From assembly GCF_000238795.1 (NCBI RefSeq), contig NZ_AFNK01000071.1, forward strand, positions 124,001 through 188,000: a stretch of 64,000 nucleotides of DNA, written 5' to 3'. The notes under the pieces are model-generated. The model worked only from the letters and a program-made list of their open reading frames with translations, was not told the DNA's origin and did not search any database. The number at the start of each line of letters is the position of its first letter. Position 1 is the first letter of the stretch. A program made the translations under genes and the position numbers. This document shows, one piece after another, positions 36,906-47,451 of the stretch. Source of the DNA: Haemophilus sputorum CCUG 13788 (GTDB taxonomy: Bacteria; Pseudomonadota; Gammaproteobacteria; Enterobacterales; Pasteurellaceae).

Positions 36906-38408
36906 TTATTTCTGACGCATCGCAGGGAAAAGAATTACATCACGAATTGACGGTGCATTGGCATAAATCATCGCTAAGCGGTCAATGCCTAAACCTTCAC
37001 CTGCTGTTGGTGGTAAACCATGTTCTAATGCAACCACGAAATCATCATCATAGAACATCGCTTCATCATCACCAGCTTCTTTTGCTGCAACTTGCGCTTG
37101 GAAACGTTCAGCTTGGTCTTCAGCATCATTTAATTCTGAGAAACCATTACCAATTTCACGACCGCCAATAAATAATTCAAAGCGATCTGTCACTTCTGGA
37201 TTCACATCATTACGACGAGCAAGCGGAGAAATTTCTGCTGGGTGCGCCATTAAGAAAGTTGGTTGAATTAATTGGTGTTCAGCCACTTCTTCAAAAATTG
37301 CATTCACTACTGAACCTAGACCCCAAGATTTTTGAATTTCGATGCCTAAACCTTTAGCAATTTCAACCGATTTTTCGAAGTTATCTAAATCTTCACGTTT
37401 GATACCGTTGCCATATTTAACAATCGCATCATGCATCGTAATACGCTCGAATGGTTTACCAAAATCAAAGACATATTCGCCATAAGGTACGGTGGTAGTG
37501 CCTAAAATATCAATTGCTAATTTACGTAATAATTCTTCAGTGTTATCCATTAAATCAATGTAATCTGCATAAGCCTGATAGTATTCAATCATCGTAAATT
37601 CAGGATTATGACGAACAGAAACACCTTCATTACGGAAGTTACGGTTTAACTCAAACACACGTTCAAAACCACCTACTACTAAGCGTTTTAAATAAAGCTC
37701 AGGAGCAATACGCAAATACATATCTACGTCTAATGCATTATGGTGAGTAATAAAAGGTTTTGCGGCTGCACCACCTGGAATCACTTGTAACATTGGGGTT
37801 TCAACTTCGATAAAGCCTTTATCTAAGAAGAATTGACGAATGCCAGAAACCACTTTAGAACGAATCACAAAGGTACGACGAGACTCTTCATTTGCAATTA
37901 AGTCTAGATAACGCTGACGATAGCGAGTTTCTTGGTCGGTTAACCCTTTATGTTTGTTTGGTAACGGACGGAGTGCTTTGGTTAATAACTGTAATTCTGA
38001 AGCACGAACAGTTAACTCGCCAGTTTTGGTTTTAAATAAGGTTCCTTTCACCCCAATAATGTCGCCTAAATCTAATAAGCCAACAGTGTTTTGATATTCA
38101 CCTTCTGGTAAATTATCGCGCGCGACATAAAGCTGAATTTGACCACTGACATCTTGAATGGTAATAAAAGTCGCTTTACCCATTACACGACGTAACATGA
38201 TACGACCGGCCACCGCTGCTGGAATTGCTTTTTCTTTTAATTCTTCACCCTCAACGTCGTTATATTTTTGATGTAAATCAGCTGCTTTATCTTCACGACG
38301 GAAAGTATTTGGGAATGGGTTACCGCGCTCACGTAATTGCGCTAATTTTTCACGGCGAGCAATCATTTCGCCATTAAGATCTAATTCTGTATTTTCTACT
38401 TCAGACAT
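36906..38408 (-). CDS. lysS: Lysyl-tRNA synthetase (class II)
   Basis: Charges tRNA-Lys; 500 aa. The N-terminal OB-fold anticodon domain includes [22 protein letters not shown]. Class II motif 2 is [31 protein letters not shown] and motif 3 is [18 protein letters not shown]. Single-gene unit with a hairpin on each side. Confidence 0.97.
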   Translation of the reverse strand: MSEVENTELDLNGEMIARREKLAQLRERGNPFPNTFRREDKAADLHQKYNDVEGEELKEKAIPAAVAGRIMLRRVMGKATFITIQDVSGQIQLYVARDNLPEGEYQNTVGLLDLGDIIGVKGTLFKTKTGELTVRASELQLLTKALRPLPNKHKGLTDQETRYRQRYLDLIANEESRRTFVIRSKVVSGIRQFFLDKGFIEVETPMLQVIPGGAAAKPFITHHNALDVDMYLRIAPELYLKRLVVGGFERVFELNRNFRNEGVSVRHNPEFTMIEYYQAYADYIDLMDNTEELLRKLAIDILGTTTVPYGEYVFDFGKPFERITMHDAIVKYGNGIKREDLDNFEKSVEIAKGLGIEIQKSWGLGSVVNAIFEEVAEHQLIQPTFLMAHPAEISPLARRNDVNPEVTDRFELFIGGREIGNGFSELNDAEDQAERFQAQVAAKEAGDDEAMFYDDDFVVALEHGLPPTAGEGLGIDRLAMIYANAPSIRDVILFPAMRQK

Positions 38409-38482
38409 TCGAATACCTTTGGATTTTATTTAAATTGAAAAACTTTGTAATTATAGCGAATTTTCAAGGGATTGAATAGGAA

Positions 38483-38529
38483 ACAAGCGGTCTAATTTTG
38501 CAAAAGATTTGCAAAAATAAACCGCTTGC
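38483..38529. terminator. Inverted USS pair between rng and lysS
   Basis: An exact USS (38483-38491) faces an ACCGCTTGC copy (38521-38529); AAGCGGT/ACCGCTT forms the core of the stem. AT-rich extended-USS flanks lie between. It follows the rng stop by 7 bp. Confidence 0.7.
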
Positions 38530-38535
38530 AGACAG

Positions 38536-40011
38536 TTACATCACCACCACATCAAACTGATCTTGATGATAATATGGCTCTAATTTAATTTCGATATTTT
38601 TTCCGATGAAAGCCTCTAATTCAGCAATCGAGCCATGTGACTCTTGATCAATTAAGTATTCTGCAACCTCTTTGGATGCATAAACGCGTACTCTTTCAGT
38701 ACTAAATGAACGATGCACCCGCACAATTTCTCGCAAAATTTCATAACAAACCGTTTCCACACTTTTGATTGTGCCACGCCCATGACAAGTTGGGCAATCA
38801 CAGCAGAGTACACGCTCAAGGCTTTCACGTGTGCGTTTACGTGTCATTTCAACTAAACCAAGCTGTGTAAATCCATTCACATTCGTTTTGACTCGATCAC
38901 CTTTTAGTGCATCTTCTAATGATTGTAATACACGCTGACGATGTTCTTCTTCTTGCATATCAATAAAATCAATAATGATAATACCGCCAAGATTTCGTAG
39001 CTGTAATTGATGAGCAATCGCTTGTGTTGCTTCAATATTAGTGTTGAAAATAGTATGCGATAGATTTCGATGCCCGACAAAAGCGCCTGTATTGATGTCG
39101 ATTGTCGTCATGGCTTCAGTTTGTTCAATAATCAGATAACCGCCTGATTTTAAATTCACTCGTTTATCTAACGCTTTTTGAATGGCTTCTTCCACACCAT
39201 AAGCATCAAACAACGTTTGTGTACCACTATAAAGCGAAACACTGTCCGTTAATTCTGGCATAAATTCTGATAAAAATTCCTTCACGCGCTCATAAGTCAT
39301 CTTAGAGTCAATTTTTACCGAGCTAATATGCGTGCCAACAAAATCACGCAACACGCGTTGAGCAAGTGCAAGTTCTCCATATAACATTGATTTCGGCGGA
39401 TATTTTGCTTTACGCTCTAACACTTTACGCCATAGACGTTTTAGGAAAATCGTATCTTGTTCAATACTTTCAGAGGCAACATCTTCTGCTGCAGTACGAA
39501 CAATAAACCCACCTAACTCATCGCAATAAGGCTCAACTAAGGCTTTAAGGCGCTCACGTTCAGCTTCACTTTCAATACGTTGAGAAACCCCAACATGGCT
39601 GTTTTCTGGCATAAAAACCAAATAACGCGAAGGTAATGTGATATCTGTTGTTAAACGTGCACCCTTAGTGCCGAGCGGATCTTTTACTACTTGAACAATA
39701 ATATCCTGACCTTCTCGCACCAATTGCCCAATATCTTTTACAACGAATTGCTTTTTCTCATTTTCATCCACACATTCGGTGTGTGAAACAATATCCGAAG
39801 CATGCAAAAAAGCCGCTTTTTCCAATCCAATATCCACAAAAGCAGACTGCATTCCCGGTAAAACACGAGTAACTCTACCTTTATAAATATTACCCACAAT
39901 GCCACGTTTAGCTTCTCGTTCAATATGAAGCTCTTTTAAAAGTCCATTTTCAACTAACGACACTCGCGTTTCATGGGGCGTTACGTTGACTAATAATTCT
40001 GCACTATTCAT
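38536..40011 (-). CDS. rng: Ribonuclease G
   Basis: Endoribonuclease that matures the 5' end of 16S rRNA and takes part in mRNA decay. It has 491 aa, without the long C-terminal scaffold of RNase E. The S1 domain is GNIYKGRVTRVLPGMQSAFVDIGLEKAAFLH. The DNase-I-like catalytic region has IIIIDFIDM, with the metal aspartates and VEMTRKRTRESL. The zinc-link motif is CPTCHGRG. It is divergent from ycaO. Confidence 0.95.
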   Translation of the reverse strand: MNSAELLVNVTPHETRVSLVENGLLKELHIEREAKRGIVGNIYKGRVTRVLPGMQSAFVDIGLEKAAFLHASDIVSHTECVDENEKKQFVVKDIGQLVREGQDIIVQVVKDPLGTKGARLTTDITLPSRYLVFMPENSHVGVSQRIESEAERERLKALVEPYCDELGGFIVRTAAEDVASESIEQDTIFLKRLWRKVLERKAKYPPKSMLYGELALAQRVLRDFVGTHISSVKIDSKMTYERVKEFLSEFMPELTDSVSLYSGTQTLFDAYGVEEAIQKALDKRVNLKSGGYLIIEQTEAMTTIDINTGAFVGHRNLSHTIFNTNIEATQAIAHQLQLRNLGGIIIIDFIDMQEEEHRQRVLQSLEDALKGDRVKTNVNGFTQLGLVEMTRKRTRESLERVLCCDCPTCHGRGTIKSVETVCYEILREIVRVHRSFSTERVRVYASKEVAEYLIDQESHGSIAELEAFIGKNIEIKLEPYYHQDQFDVVVM

Positions 40012-40173
40012 TTTAATTTATTGCTTTTTATTCATTTTAGTAAATTTAGTTTACCACTTCGCTTATCGAAAAGAAAATCAGATACCGATGAACGCCTCAC
40101 AATCTTTTTTAGTTATTTGCCCTAAAGTTTGCTAAAATACGCCGATTTTTTACCTCATTTAAGGTCTATTTGA

Positions 40174-41937
40174 ATGTCTGAACAAACTTTTATTACAGGC
40201 AAAGACGCTGCGCTTGAAGACAGTATTGCCTCATTCCAACATAAACTAAAAACACTTGGTTTTAATATTGAAGAAGCCTCTTGGTTAAACCCTGTACCAA
40301 ATGTTTGGTCGGTACATATCCGTGATGCTGATTGCCCACAATGTTTCTCAAACGGTAAAGGTGCAAGTAAGAAAGCAGCGCTTGCTTCTGCTTTAGGCGA
40401 GTATTTCGAACGTTTATCAACCAACTATTTCTGGGCAGATTTCTATTTAGGTCAAGAAATTGCAAATAGCGACTTTGTTCATTACCCAAGTGAAAAATGG
40501 TTTGTGATTGAAGATGAAGCACTCCCACCAGCAGAAATGATGGATGATTTTTTATGGGAATATTTTGACCCTAATGGTGAATTAACACCTGAATTATTAG
40601 TCGATTTACAATCAGGTAACTACGATCGCGGTATCGTCGCATTGCCTTATGTGCGCCAATCAGACAATCAAACGGTTTACATTCCACAAAGCATCATTGC
40701 AAACCTTTTTGTTTCTAACGGAATGTCCGCGGGTAACACCAAAAATGAAGCGCGTGTACAAGGTTTATCTGAAGTTTTTGAGCGTTTTGTGAAAAACCGC
40801 ATTATTAGCGAAGCCATCAGCTTACCTGAAATTCCACAAGCTGTGATTGAAAGTTACCCAACAATTAAAGCTTCCATCGAAAAATTAGCGCAAGAAGGTT
40901 TCCCAATTTTATGTTATGACGCATCATTGGGCGGTGAATTCCCTGTTATTTGTGTGATCTTATTAAACCCAAATAACGGCACTTGCTTTGCCTCTTTCGG
41001 CGCACACCCGAATTTCCAAGTGGCATTTGAGCGTACGGTTACCGAGCTTTTACAAGGTCGTAGTTTAAAAGATTTAGATGTATTTGCCCCACCTTCATTT
41101 AATAATGAAGATGTAGCTGAACATGCTAACCTTGAAACACATTTTATTGACTCAAGCGGTCTAATTTCGTGGGATCTTTTCAAGAAAGACGCAGATTATC
41201 CATTTGTGTATTGGGATTTTTCTGGTACTACCGAACAAGAATTTAATCACTTAATGGCTATTTTCAATAAATATAAACAGCCTGTTTATATTATGGATTA
41301 TGAGCATTTAGGCGTTTATGCTTGCCGTATTTTATCGCCAGGTATGTCAAACATTTACCCGTCGGACGACCTTATCTATGCCAATAACAATATGGGCATG
41401 GATTGGCGTGAGATTTTATTAGACCTACCGCATTTCCATCATGATAAAGAAACTTATCAAGAGCTTTTAGATGAGTTAGATGAGCAAGGCATCGATGATT
41501 TAACTCGCGTGCGTGAATTCATCGGTATCGTGGCAGAAAAAGGTTCAGCCATGCAGACTTTACGTATTGGTGAATTAAAATCGATGCTACATTTAGCTTT
41601 AGGCAATTTAGAGGAAGCCTTAGATTGGGCAAACTGGACTGCAAATATGAATGGTTCAGTATTCTCAGCAGAGCGTAATAACTACTACCGCTGCTTAATT
41701 CAAAGTATTGAATTGTTCTTAGATAAAAACCGCGAACCGGCACAATATCGCTCAGTCTTTGAGAAAATGTATGGCAGCCAAGCCGTTGAATTTGCCTGGA
41801 ATGCCATCAATGGAGGCAATCCATTTAACGGTTTAACCGCCTCTGATGAAGCCCTTGAAAATATGGCGGCACATCAGAAATTACTGAATGCTTATCGCAA
41901 ATTGCAAAAAGCGAAAGTAAATCCTATTTCTCGTTAA
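40174..41937 (+). CDS. ycaO: YcaO family protein (ribosomal S12 methylthiolation accessory type)
   Basis: A 587-aa ATP-dependent cyclodehydratase-fold protein very like E. coli YcaO in length and layout. The YcaO domain carries NGKGASKKAALASALGEYFERLSTNYFW (the conserved ATP/Mg glutamates) and GNTKNEARVQGLSEVFERFVKNR. The C-terminal part is TPR-like helical (TLRIGELKSMLHLALGNLEEALDWA). E. coli YcaO has been linked to RimO-dependent methylthiolation of ribosomal S12. No precursor peptide, E1-like partner or transporter lies nearby, so a peptide natural-product cluster is unlikely. Confidence 0.93.
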   Translation: MSEQTFITGKDAALEDSIASFQHKLKTLGFNIEEASWLNPVPNVWSVHIRDADCPQCFSNGKGASKKAALASALGEYFERLSTNYFWADFYLGQEIANSDFVHYPSEKWFVIEDEALPPAEMMDDFLWEYFDPNGELTPELLVDLQSGNYDRGIVALPYVRQSDNQTVYIPQSIIANLFVSNGMSAGNTKNEARVQGLSEVFERFVKNRIISEAISLPEIPQAVIESYPTIKASIEKLAQEGFPILCYDASLGGEFPVICVILLNPNNGTCFASFGAHPNFQVAFERTVTELLQGRSLKDLDVFAPPSFNNEDVAEHANLETHFIDSSGLISWDLFKKDADYPFVYWDFSGTTEQEFNHLMAIFNKYKQPVYIMDYEHLGVYACRILSPGMSNIYPSDDLIYANNNMGMDWREILLDLPHFHHDKETYQELLDELDEQGIDDLTRVREFIGIVAEKGSAMQTLRIGELKSMLHLALGNLEEALDWANWTANMNGSVFSAERNNYYRCLIQSIELFLDKNREPAQYRSVFEKMYGSQAVEFAWNAINGGNPFNGLTASDEALENMAAHQKLLNAYRKLQKAKVNPISR

Positions 41938-41944
41938 TTTATCA

Positions 41945-41996
41945 CAGCCCCATCAGGGGCTGATTTATACATAACCTATGCTAAAACCATAGCATA
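41945..41996. other. Two tandem hairpins between ycaO and cmoB
   Basis: The first, CAGCCCC-ATCA-GGGGCTG (41945-41962), is a perfect 7-bp GC-rich stem, the likely ycaO terminator although only ATTTAT follows. The second, TATGCTA (41977-41983) with TAGCATA (41990-41996), is also perfect and ends 15 bp before the cmoB ATG, so it may affect cmoB translation. No regulator is identified. Confidence 0.5.
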
Positions 41997-42011
41997 ACAT
42001 TCAATAACACT

Positions 42012-42974
42012 ATGATAGACTTCCGTCCATTTTACCAACAAATTGCCACCACGAATCTTTCTGCGTGGCTTGAAACCTTACCCGCTCAACTCAAGCAATG
42101 GGAAAAAACAACCCATGGCGATTATGCAAAGTGGGCAAAAATTGCAGATTTTATGCCAAATTCGACCGCTTGCATTAACCTAAAAGACAAAGTGGAATCC
42201 ATTCCAACAGAACCACTTTCAGCCGGTGAGCAACAGCGCATAGTACACCATCTCAAACAGCTGATGCCTTGGCGTAAAGGCCCTTATCATCTGCATGGTA
42301 TTCATATTGATACCGAGTGGCGCTCAGATTTTAAATGGGATCGCGTACTACCTCACCTTGCCCCTTTAAAAGACCGAACTATTTTAGATGTCGGCTGCGG
42401 GAGTGGCTATCATATGTGGCGAATGGTTGGGGAAGGCGCCAAAATGGTTGTGGGAATTGACCCTACTGAATTATTCCTTTGCCAATTTGAAGTCGTGCGA
42501 AAACTCTTAGGTAATGACCGTCGTGCTAATTTAATTCCGCTAGGTATTGAAGAAATGCAACCGCTTGCAGCTTTTGATACGGTTTTCTCTATGGGCGTGT
42601 TATATCACCGGAAATCACCTTTAGATCATCTTTCGCAACTTAAAGCACAATTAGTCAAAGGCGGAGAATTAGTCTTAGAAACGTTAGTAATTGATGGCGA
42701 TGTTAATGATGTGTTAGTCCCAGCTGATCGCTATGCCAAAATGAAAAATGTTTACTTTATTCCATCAGTTCCAGCGCTCATTAACTGGCTAGAGAAAGTG
42801 GGCTTTAAAAATGTACGTTGCGTCGAGCAAGCCATCACTACACTTGAAGAACAGCGTAAAACTGACTGGTTGGAAAATGAAAGCTTAGTGGATTTCTTAG
42901 ATCCTAACGATCACAGCAAGACAATTGAAGGGCTTCCAGCACCTAAACGTGCCGTTATTCTTGCTAATAGCTAA
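42012..42974 (+). CDS. cmoB: tRNA U34 carboxymethyltransferase CmoB
   Basis: Uses carboxy-S-adenosylmethionine to form cmo5U34 in tRNAs. It has 320 aa. Family features are [28 protein letters not shown], the SAM-fold motif [15 protein letters not shown] and [16 protein letters not shown]. cmoA, which makes the cofactor, is not in this window. No clear Shine-Dalgarno is seen; a hairpin precedes the start. Confidence 0.95.
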   Translation: MIDFRPFYQQIATTNLSAWLETLPAQLKQWEKTTHGDYAKWAKIADFMPNSTACINLKDKVESIPTEPLSAGEQQRIVHHLKQLMPWRKGPYHLHGIHIDTEWRSDFKWDRVLPHLAPLKDRTILDVGCGSGYHMWRMVGEGAKMVVGIDPTELFLCQFEVVRKLLGNDRRANLIPLGIEEMQPLAAFDTVFSMGVLYHRKSPLDHLSQLKAQLVKGGELVLETLVIDGDVNDVLVPADRYAKMKNVYFIPSVPALINWLEKVGFKNVRCVEQAITTLEEQRKTDWLENESLVDFLDPNDHSKTIEGLPAPKRAVILANS

Positions 42975-42983
42975 AAAAACAAA

Positions 42984-43010
42984 AAACCATGCTTGAGAGC
43001 ATGGTTTCTT
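42984..43010. terminator. Bidirectional terminator between cmoB and the NlpC/P60 gene
   Basis: A perfect 10-bp stem AAACCATGCT/AGCATGGTTT with a TGAG loop, A-rich before and CTTTTT after, lies between convergent genes. Confidence 0.88.
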
Positions 43011-43035
43011 TTTATCTTCACAACAAACGCTAAAT

Positions 43036-43641
43036 TTATAGTACACGACGAGATTGGGTATAATTTCTTGCCCAATAACTTTCGCTTAATGAGCTGGTCG
43101 TTACACCTTGGCTAGTGCTTGCATGAACAAATAAACCGTTACCGATATACACACCAACGTGATGATTTTTACGGAAGAATACTAAATCGCCAGGACGTAA
43201 GTCTGATTTTGAAATAGAATGACCTTCATAACGTTGTTCTGAGGTTGAACGGGGTAAATCTAAGCCAAATGCGCCACTCATTGCCTTTTGTACAAAGGCA
43301 GAACAATCAATGCCACCGCTACCTGTACCGCCCATACGATAACGCGTTCCCGCCCATTGACGATAAACTTTATTGATTTTTTGATTTGCTACGTGATGAG
43401 ATTCACCTGATAAAGTTGAAGTTTTTACACTTGGTGCTGTAATTGCTTGAACTTGAGCTTGAGTTGCAGCCGTTGCTTGAATCTGTTCTGGCGTTGCTGC
43501 TGTTGCCACAATACGAGAGAAGATAGGTTGATGACTGCTTAAACTGGCTTGCGCACTAGCATGATACCCATTAAAAACGGTAAAAAGAGAAAGTAAAAAA
43601 AGTGGTTTGAGTTTAGTTAAAGCAGTTGTTTTATTCATCAT
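43036..43641 (-). CDS. NlpC/P60 family murein endopeptidase (MepS/Spr-like)
   Basis: A 201-aa exported peptidase with a Sec signal (about residues 1-32, ending ASAQA). There is no lipobox cysteine, unlike E. coli MepS. A low-complexity Ala/Thr/Gln linker (ATPEQIQATAATQAQVQAI) leads to the NlpC/P60 domain with catalytic Cys in GGIDCSAFVQKAM, first His in HHVGVYIGNG and second His in LFVHASTSQGV. It probably cuts meso-DAP-D-Ala crosslinks during growth. It stands alone, with a 213-bp AT-rich upstream region. Confidence 0.88.
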   Translation of the reverse strand: MMNKTTALTKLKPLFLLSLFTVFNGYHASAQASLSSHQPIFSRIVATAATPEQIQATAATQAQVQAITAPSVKTSTLSGESHHVANQKINKVYRQWAGTRYRMGGTGSGGIDCSAFVQKAMSGAFGLDLPRSTSEQRYEGHSISKSDLRPGDLVFFRKNHHVGVYIGNGLFVHASTSQGVTTSSLSESYWARNYTQSRRVL

Positions 43642-43854
43642 AATATTTGTCTCGCCAGAACACCTTAAGCGTCAATAATCCTATTTAATACGTAAAATAA
43701 AAAACCATAATAAAAATGGTTTTTAGAAAAACTCGGCAAGTATATGCTAAAAATACATCAAAGTCTAAACTTTATTCATTTTTTTGCATAAATAGGCAGA
43801 GATATATGGCAAAATCAGGTATAATTCTGCAAATTTTTTTGATGAGAGAATCCC

Positions 43855-44511
43855 ATGTTAGAAATAAATGAAACCCCAGCTTGTATTGTTATTGCTATTG
43901 CAGGCGCTTCCGCTTCAGGAAAAAGTCTTATCGCATCAACCATTTATAAAGAACTTCAGGAGGAATTAGGCACGCATGATATCGGGATTATTTCAGAAGA
44001 TGCGTATTACAAAGACCAAAGCCATCTGACCATGGAAGAACGGATAAAAACCAACTATGACCATCCAAGTTCTATGGATCATCATTTATTAGTCGAACAT
44101 TTACGTTTACTCAAACAAAATAAATCGATTGAGATTCCAGAATACGACTATACCGAACACAACCGCAAAACAACGACCAAACATTTCGAGCCAAAAAAAA
44201 TCATTATCCTAGAAGGGATTCTATTGCTCACTGATGAAGAAATTCGTAATGAAATCAATGTGTCTATATTCGTTGATGCCCCATTAGATATTTGTTTCAT
44301 TCGCCGTTTACAGCGCGACATGGTTGAGCGTGGTCGCTCAATGGAATCAATTATTAAACAATACCGCCAAACGGTTCGTCCGATGTTCTTACAATTTATC
44401 GAACCTTCTAAACAATATGCAGATATTATCGTACCAAAAGGCGGTAAAAACCGTATTGCTATCAATATTCTAAAAGCGCAAATCAAACAATTACTTCATA
44501 AAGGAAAATAA
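43855..44511 (+). CDS. udk: Uridine kinase
   Basis: Phosphorylates uridine and cytidine for salvage. It has 218 aa with the P-loop [25 protein letters not shown] and the IILEGILLL core. It starts 214 bp from the divergent peptidase gene and is followed 1 bp later by dcd, so udk and dcd form a pyrimidine operon. Confidence 0.96.
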   Translation: MLEINETPACIVIAIAGASASGKSLIASTIYKELQEELGTHDIGIISEDAYYKDQSHLTMEERIKTNYDHPSSMDHHLLVEHLRLLKQNKSIEIPEYDYTEHNRKTTTKHFEPKKIIILEGILLLTDEEIRNEINVSIFVDAPLDICFIRRLQRDMVERGRSMESIIKQYRQTVRPMFLQFIEPSKQYADIIVPKGGKNRIAINILKAQIKQLLHKGK

Positions 44512-44512
44512 T

Positions 44513-45097
44513 ATGCGTCTTTGTGATACTGATATTGTTCGTTATCTGGACGAAGGGTTAATTGAAATTACCCCTCGCCCAACGAATGATAAAATTTCCG
44601 GTGCAACAGTCGATGTACGTTTAGGTAACTCATTTCGTATTTTCAGAGAACACTCTACCCCTTATATTGATGTCAGTGGCCCTCGTGAAGCAGTCACGGC
44701 ACAACTGAATAAGGTTATGAGTGAGGAAATTGTGATTGGAGATGATGAAGCCTTCTTCTTACATCCTGGTGAACTAGCACTGTCAGTCACACTTGAGTCA
44801 GTAAAACTTCCTTCAAATATTGTCGGCTGGTTAGATGGCCGTTCATCGCTTGCCCGTTTAGGGTTGATGGTGCATGTGACTGCACATCGAATTGACCCGG
44901 GTTGGGAGGGAAAAATCGTTTTAGAATTTTTCAATGCTGGAAAATTACCACTGGCATTGCGCCCTAATATGGCAATCGGTGCATTAAGTTTTGAGGTATT
45001 AAGCGGACACGCAGAAAAACCTTATTATGCCCGCAAAGATGCCAAATATAAAAACCAACAAAGCGCTGTTTCAAGCCGTATTAACGAAGATAAATAA
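44513..45097 (+). CDS. dcd: dCTP deaminase
   Basis: Deaminates dCTP to dUTP, feeding dTTP synthesis. It has 194 aa. Active-site segments are [37 protein letters not shown] with the catalytic glutamate, and [11 protein letters not shown]. It follows udk directly with AAGGAAA ahead of the ATG. Confidence 0.96.
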   Translation: MRLCDTDIVRYLDEGLIEITPRPTNDKISGATVDVRLGNSFRIFREHSTPYIDVSGPREAVTAQLNKVMSEEIVIGDDEAFFLHPGELALSVTLESVKLPSNIVGWLDGRSSLARLGLMVHVTAHRIDPGWEGKIVLEFFNAGKLPLALRPNMAIGALSFEVLSGHAEKPYYARKDAKYKNQQSAVSSRINEDK

Positions 45098-45100
45098 ACA

Positions 45101-45130
45101 AAAGCCTCAATCAGCAGATTGAGGCTTTTT
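45101..45130 (+). terminator. Terminator of udk-dcd
   Basis: A perfect 12-bp stem AAAGCCTCAATC/GATTGAGGCTTT with an AGCA loop is followed by TT. An exact USS (45136-45144) lies right after it. Confidence 0.9.
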
Positions 45131-45173
45131 CGCTAACAAGCGGTCTCATTTCAGAAAAGTTTTGCAAAATCAC

Positions 45174-46025
45174 TTAGTAACTGACGACCACATCTTTTTC
45201 GCTAATTGCATCGCCATAAATTGGCAATAAAGTTTTATCATAAGCTTGTTTTAAAACACCTTCTTTACCTAATTTCTGAATTTCTGCATTTAACCAATTT
45301 AGTAATTCGGTATCACCTTTTTTCACTGCTGGCGCAATCGTATCTTGATCGCCTAGATTTTTAATACCCACAGTAAAGCCCGGATTTTCTTTTGCCCATG
45401 CAAATAGCAAAGTATTGTCATGCGCTAATGCATCACCACGCCCATCACGTAATGCTTCGAAAGTTTCCGTATTTTGTTCAAATTTTAAAGTTTTAATGTC
45501 TGGGTAATTTTTAGTGAAATAAGCATCTGCTGTTGTCCCCTTATTCAGTAATAAGGTTTTCCCTTTTAGCTGCTCAATATCTGTAATGACTCCACCATCT
45601 TTAGACACTACACCTAATGCCACCTTCATGTATGGGTTAGCAAAATCAACCACTTCTTTACGTGCTGGCGTTACCGTAAAATTAGCAAGAATAATATCAA
45701 CCTTGTTAGAAACTAAATATTCTGCACGGTTGGCTGCTTCAACCAAAACAAATTCTGCTTTGTTTTCATCGCCTAATAAATCCTTCGTTATTGCTTTGGC
45801 GATTTCAACATCAAAGCCTTGGCTCTTACCCTGTGCATCAACATAACCAAATGGTGGTTTATCGCTAAATACCCCAATACGAACTTTGCCAACCTGTTTA
45901 AGCTGTTCAATTGTTGATGTTGTTTTTTGTGCGTTTGCAGGTTCCTTTTCATTACAAGCAGTAATGCCCACTGCGAGTAATACAGAAGCTAAAATTGCGC
46001 TGATTTTCTTAAATGTTGTCTTCAT
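45174..46025 (-). CDS. Amino-acid ABC transporter binding lipoprotein (CjaA-like)
   Basis: Family-3 periplasmic solute-binding protein, 283 aa, lipidated at Cys24 (GITAC). Features include [67 protein letters not shown] and [13 protein letters not shown]. It closely resembles Campylobacter CjaA, a cysteine-binding protein, and H. influenzae HI1080. Cysteine or another small polar amino acid is the likely substrate. The start at 46025 has AGAGGAAC and overlaps the ATPase gene by 17 bp. Confidence 0.88.
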   Translation of the reverse strand: MKTTFKKISAILASVLLAVGITACNEKEPANAQKTTSTIEQLKQVGKVRIGVFSDKPPFGYVDAQGKSQGFDVEIAKAITKDLLGDENKAEFVLVEAANRAEYLVSNKVDIILANFTVTPARKEVVDFANPYMKVALGVVSKDGGVITDIEQLKGKTLLLNKGTTADAYFTKNYPDIKTLKFEQNTETFEALRDGRGDALAHDNTLLFAWAKENPGFTVGIKNLGDQDTIAPAVKKGDTELLNWLNAEIQKLGKEGVLKQAYDKTLLPIYGDAISEKDVVVSY

Positions 46026-46773
46026 AGTTTGTTCCTCTTGGTTCATAATTTAAAATGTTTAAGAAAGTTTTTGCTCGATTAGAGCTTGGATTAGTAAAGA
46101 AATCTTCTGGCGTGGATTGCTCAATAATCTCGCCTTTATCCATAAAAATAATACGATTAGCTACTTGACGAGCGAAACTCATTTCATGGGTCACAATTAA
46201 CATGGTCATCCCCTCTTTTGCTAACCCTAAAATCACATCTAGCACCTCTCTGACCATTTCCGGATCTAGTGCTGCTGTCACTTCATCAAATAAAATGATT
46301 TCAGGATTCATACATAACGAACGCACAATCGCAATTCGTTGTTTTTGCCCGCCTGAAAGTTCTCGCGGATAAGCATTTTTACGCTCATAAAGCCCAACTC
46401 GTTTTAATAATTCATCAGCCTGCTTTTCTGCTTCTGCGCGATCACGATGCTGCACTTTCAGTGGGCCAAGCAAGATATTTTCAATGACTGAAAGATGAGA
46501 AAATAATTCATAGCTTTGAAAGACCATACCAATACGTTGACGTGCTTTTGTCCACGAAATATCTTTCCCTAATTCACCTGCATCTTCGAGTAAAATTTGT
46601 CCACTTTGAATTGATTCTAAGCCGTTAATACAGCGTAAGAAAGTGCTCTTACCACAGCCAGATGGCCCTAAAATGACAACAACCTCGCCTTTTTCTACAC
46701 TTAGGTTAATTCCCTTTAAAGCTTCAACTTCACCGTAGTTTTTCACTAATTGTTTAATTTCTAATAACGCCAT
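46009..46773 (-). CDS. Amino-acid ABC transporter ATPase
   Basis: A 254-aa GlnQ/HisP-type ATPase. Walker A is GPSGCGKST, the signature LSGGQKQR, Walker [16 protein letters not shown] and the switch histidine is in VTHEM. It lies between the permease genes and the binding protein, overlapping the latter's start. A GGAAT ribosome-binding site is present. Confidence 0.92.
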   Translation of the reverse strand: MALLEIKQLVKNYGEVEALKGINLSVEKGEVVVILGPSGCGKSTFLRCINGLESIQSGQILLEDAGELGKDISWTKARQRIGMVFQSYELFSHLSVIENILLGPLKVQHRDRAEAEKQADELLKRVGLYERKNAYPRELSGGQKQRIAIVRSLCMNPEIILFDEVTAALDPEMVREVLDVILGLAKEGMTMLIVTHEMSFARQVANRIIFMDKGEIIEQSTPEDFFTNPSSNRAKTFLNILNYEPRGTNYEDNI

Positions 46774-46782
46774 AAAAATTCC

Positions 46783-47451
46783 TTAATCTATCCAACGTTT
46801 TTCTAAATAACGCGAAAAGAGTGATAATGGATAACAAATCACAAAATAAAGCATAAAAATCACGCCATAAATCCACAATGCAGCGCTTGGGTCGGTAAAT
46901 AAAGAAGTTTCTATAATTTGTTGTCCGACTTTAATCACTTCTAACACCCCAATTAGCATTGCTAATGAACTTGTTTTTACCATTCGAGTAAATAAGTTAA
47001 TTGCACTAGGTGTGACACGTTTAATGCTTTGTGGCAGCAAAATATAGTAAAATGTTTGTAAACGATTTAATCCCAATGCGTAGGCCGATTCCAATTGATG
47101 CTTTTCTATTGAAGTGAGCGCACCACGCATTAAATCGCCCATCTCTGCCGTGCCCCAAAAAATAAAGACCAAAATACAAACGGTTATGCCATTTAAATGA
47201 ATATCGAACCATTTTGCCAAACCAAAATAGGCAATAAAGAGTAAGGCGAGTAAAGGAATAATGCGCACGAACTCTAAATAGAAATGGCTAATAGCTTGAA
47301 CCCATTTATTTTTTATCGTCATTATCAGCCCAAAAACCACGCCAAAAATGCAAGCGAAGAAGACGGAAATAAATGCGATTTCTGCGGTAATCGCCAGCCC
47401 ATTTAACAAACGGCTCAGATTACTACCTTCCCATAATAAGTTAAGCCCCAT
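46783..47451 (-). CDS. Amino-acid ABC transporter permease 2 (HisMQ type)
   Basis: A 222-aa inner-membrane permease of the His/Glu/Gln/Arg class with about five helices. The EAA-like ATPase-contact loop is ESAYALGLNRLQTFYYILLPQSIKRVTPSAIN. It overlaps the upstream permease by 11 bp and precedes the ATPase by 9 bp. The two permeases presumably form a heterodimer. Confidence 0.9.
   Translation of the reverse strand: MGLNLLWEGSNLSRLLNGLAITAEIAFISVFFACIFGVVFGLIMTIKNKWVQAISHFYLEFVRIIPLLALLFIAYFGLAKWFDIHLNGITVCILVFIFWGTAEMGDLMRGALTSIEKHQLESAYALGLNRLQTFYYILLPQSIKRVTPSAINLFTRMVKTSSLAMLIGVLEVIKVGQQIIETSLFTDPSAALWIYGVIFMLYFVICYPLSLFSRYLEKRWID

Noticed and set aside
36821-37171. Plus-strand frame of 116 codons antisense to the end of lysS
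   Set aside because: It is opposite the conserved lysS 3' end and its terminator, is His/Leu-rich, and has no ribosome-binding site; a shadow of lysS.
40174-41937. Possible YcaO-based RiPP (thiazole/oxazole) cluster
   Set aside because: No precursor peptide, E1-like protein, dehydrogenase or exporter nearby; the protein matches the stand-alone E. coli YcaO layout.
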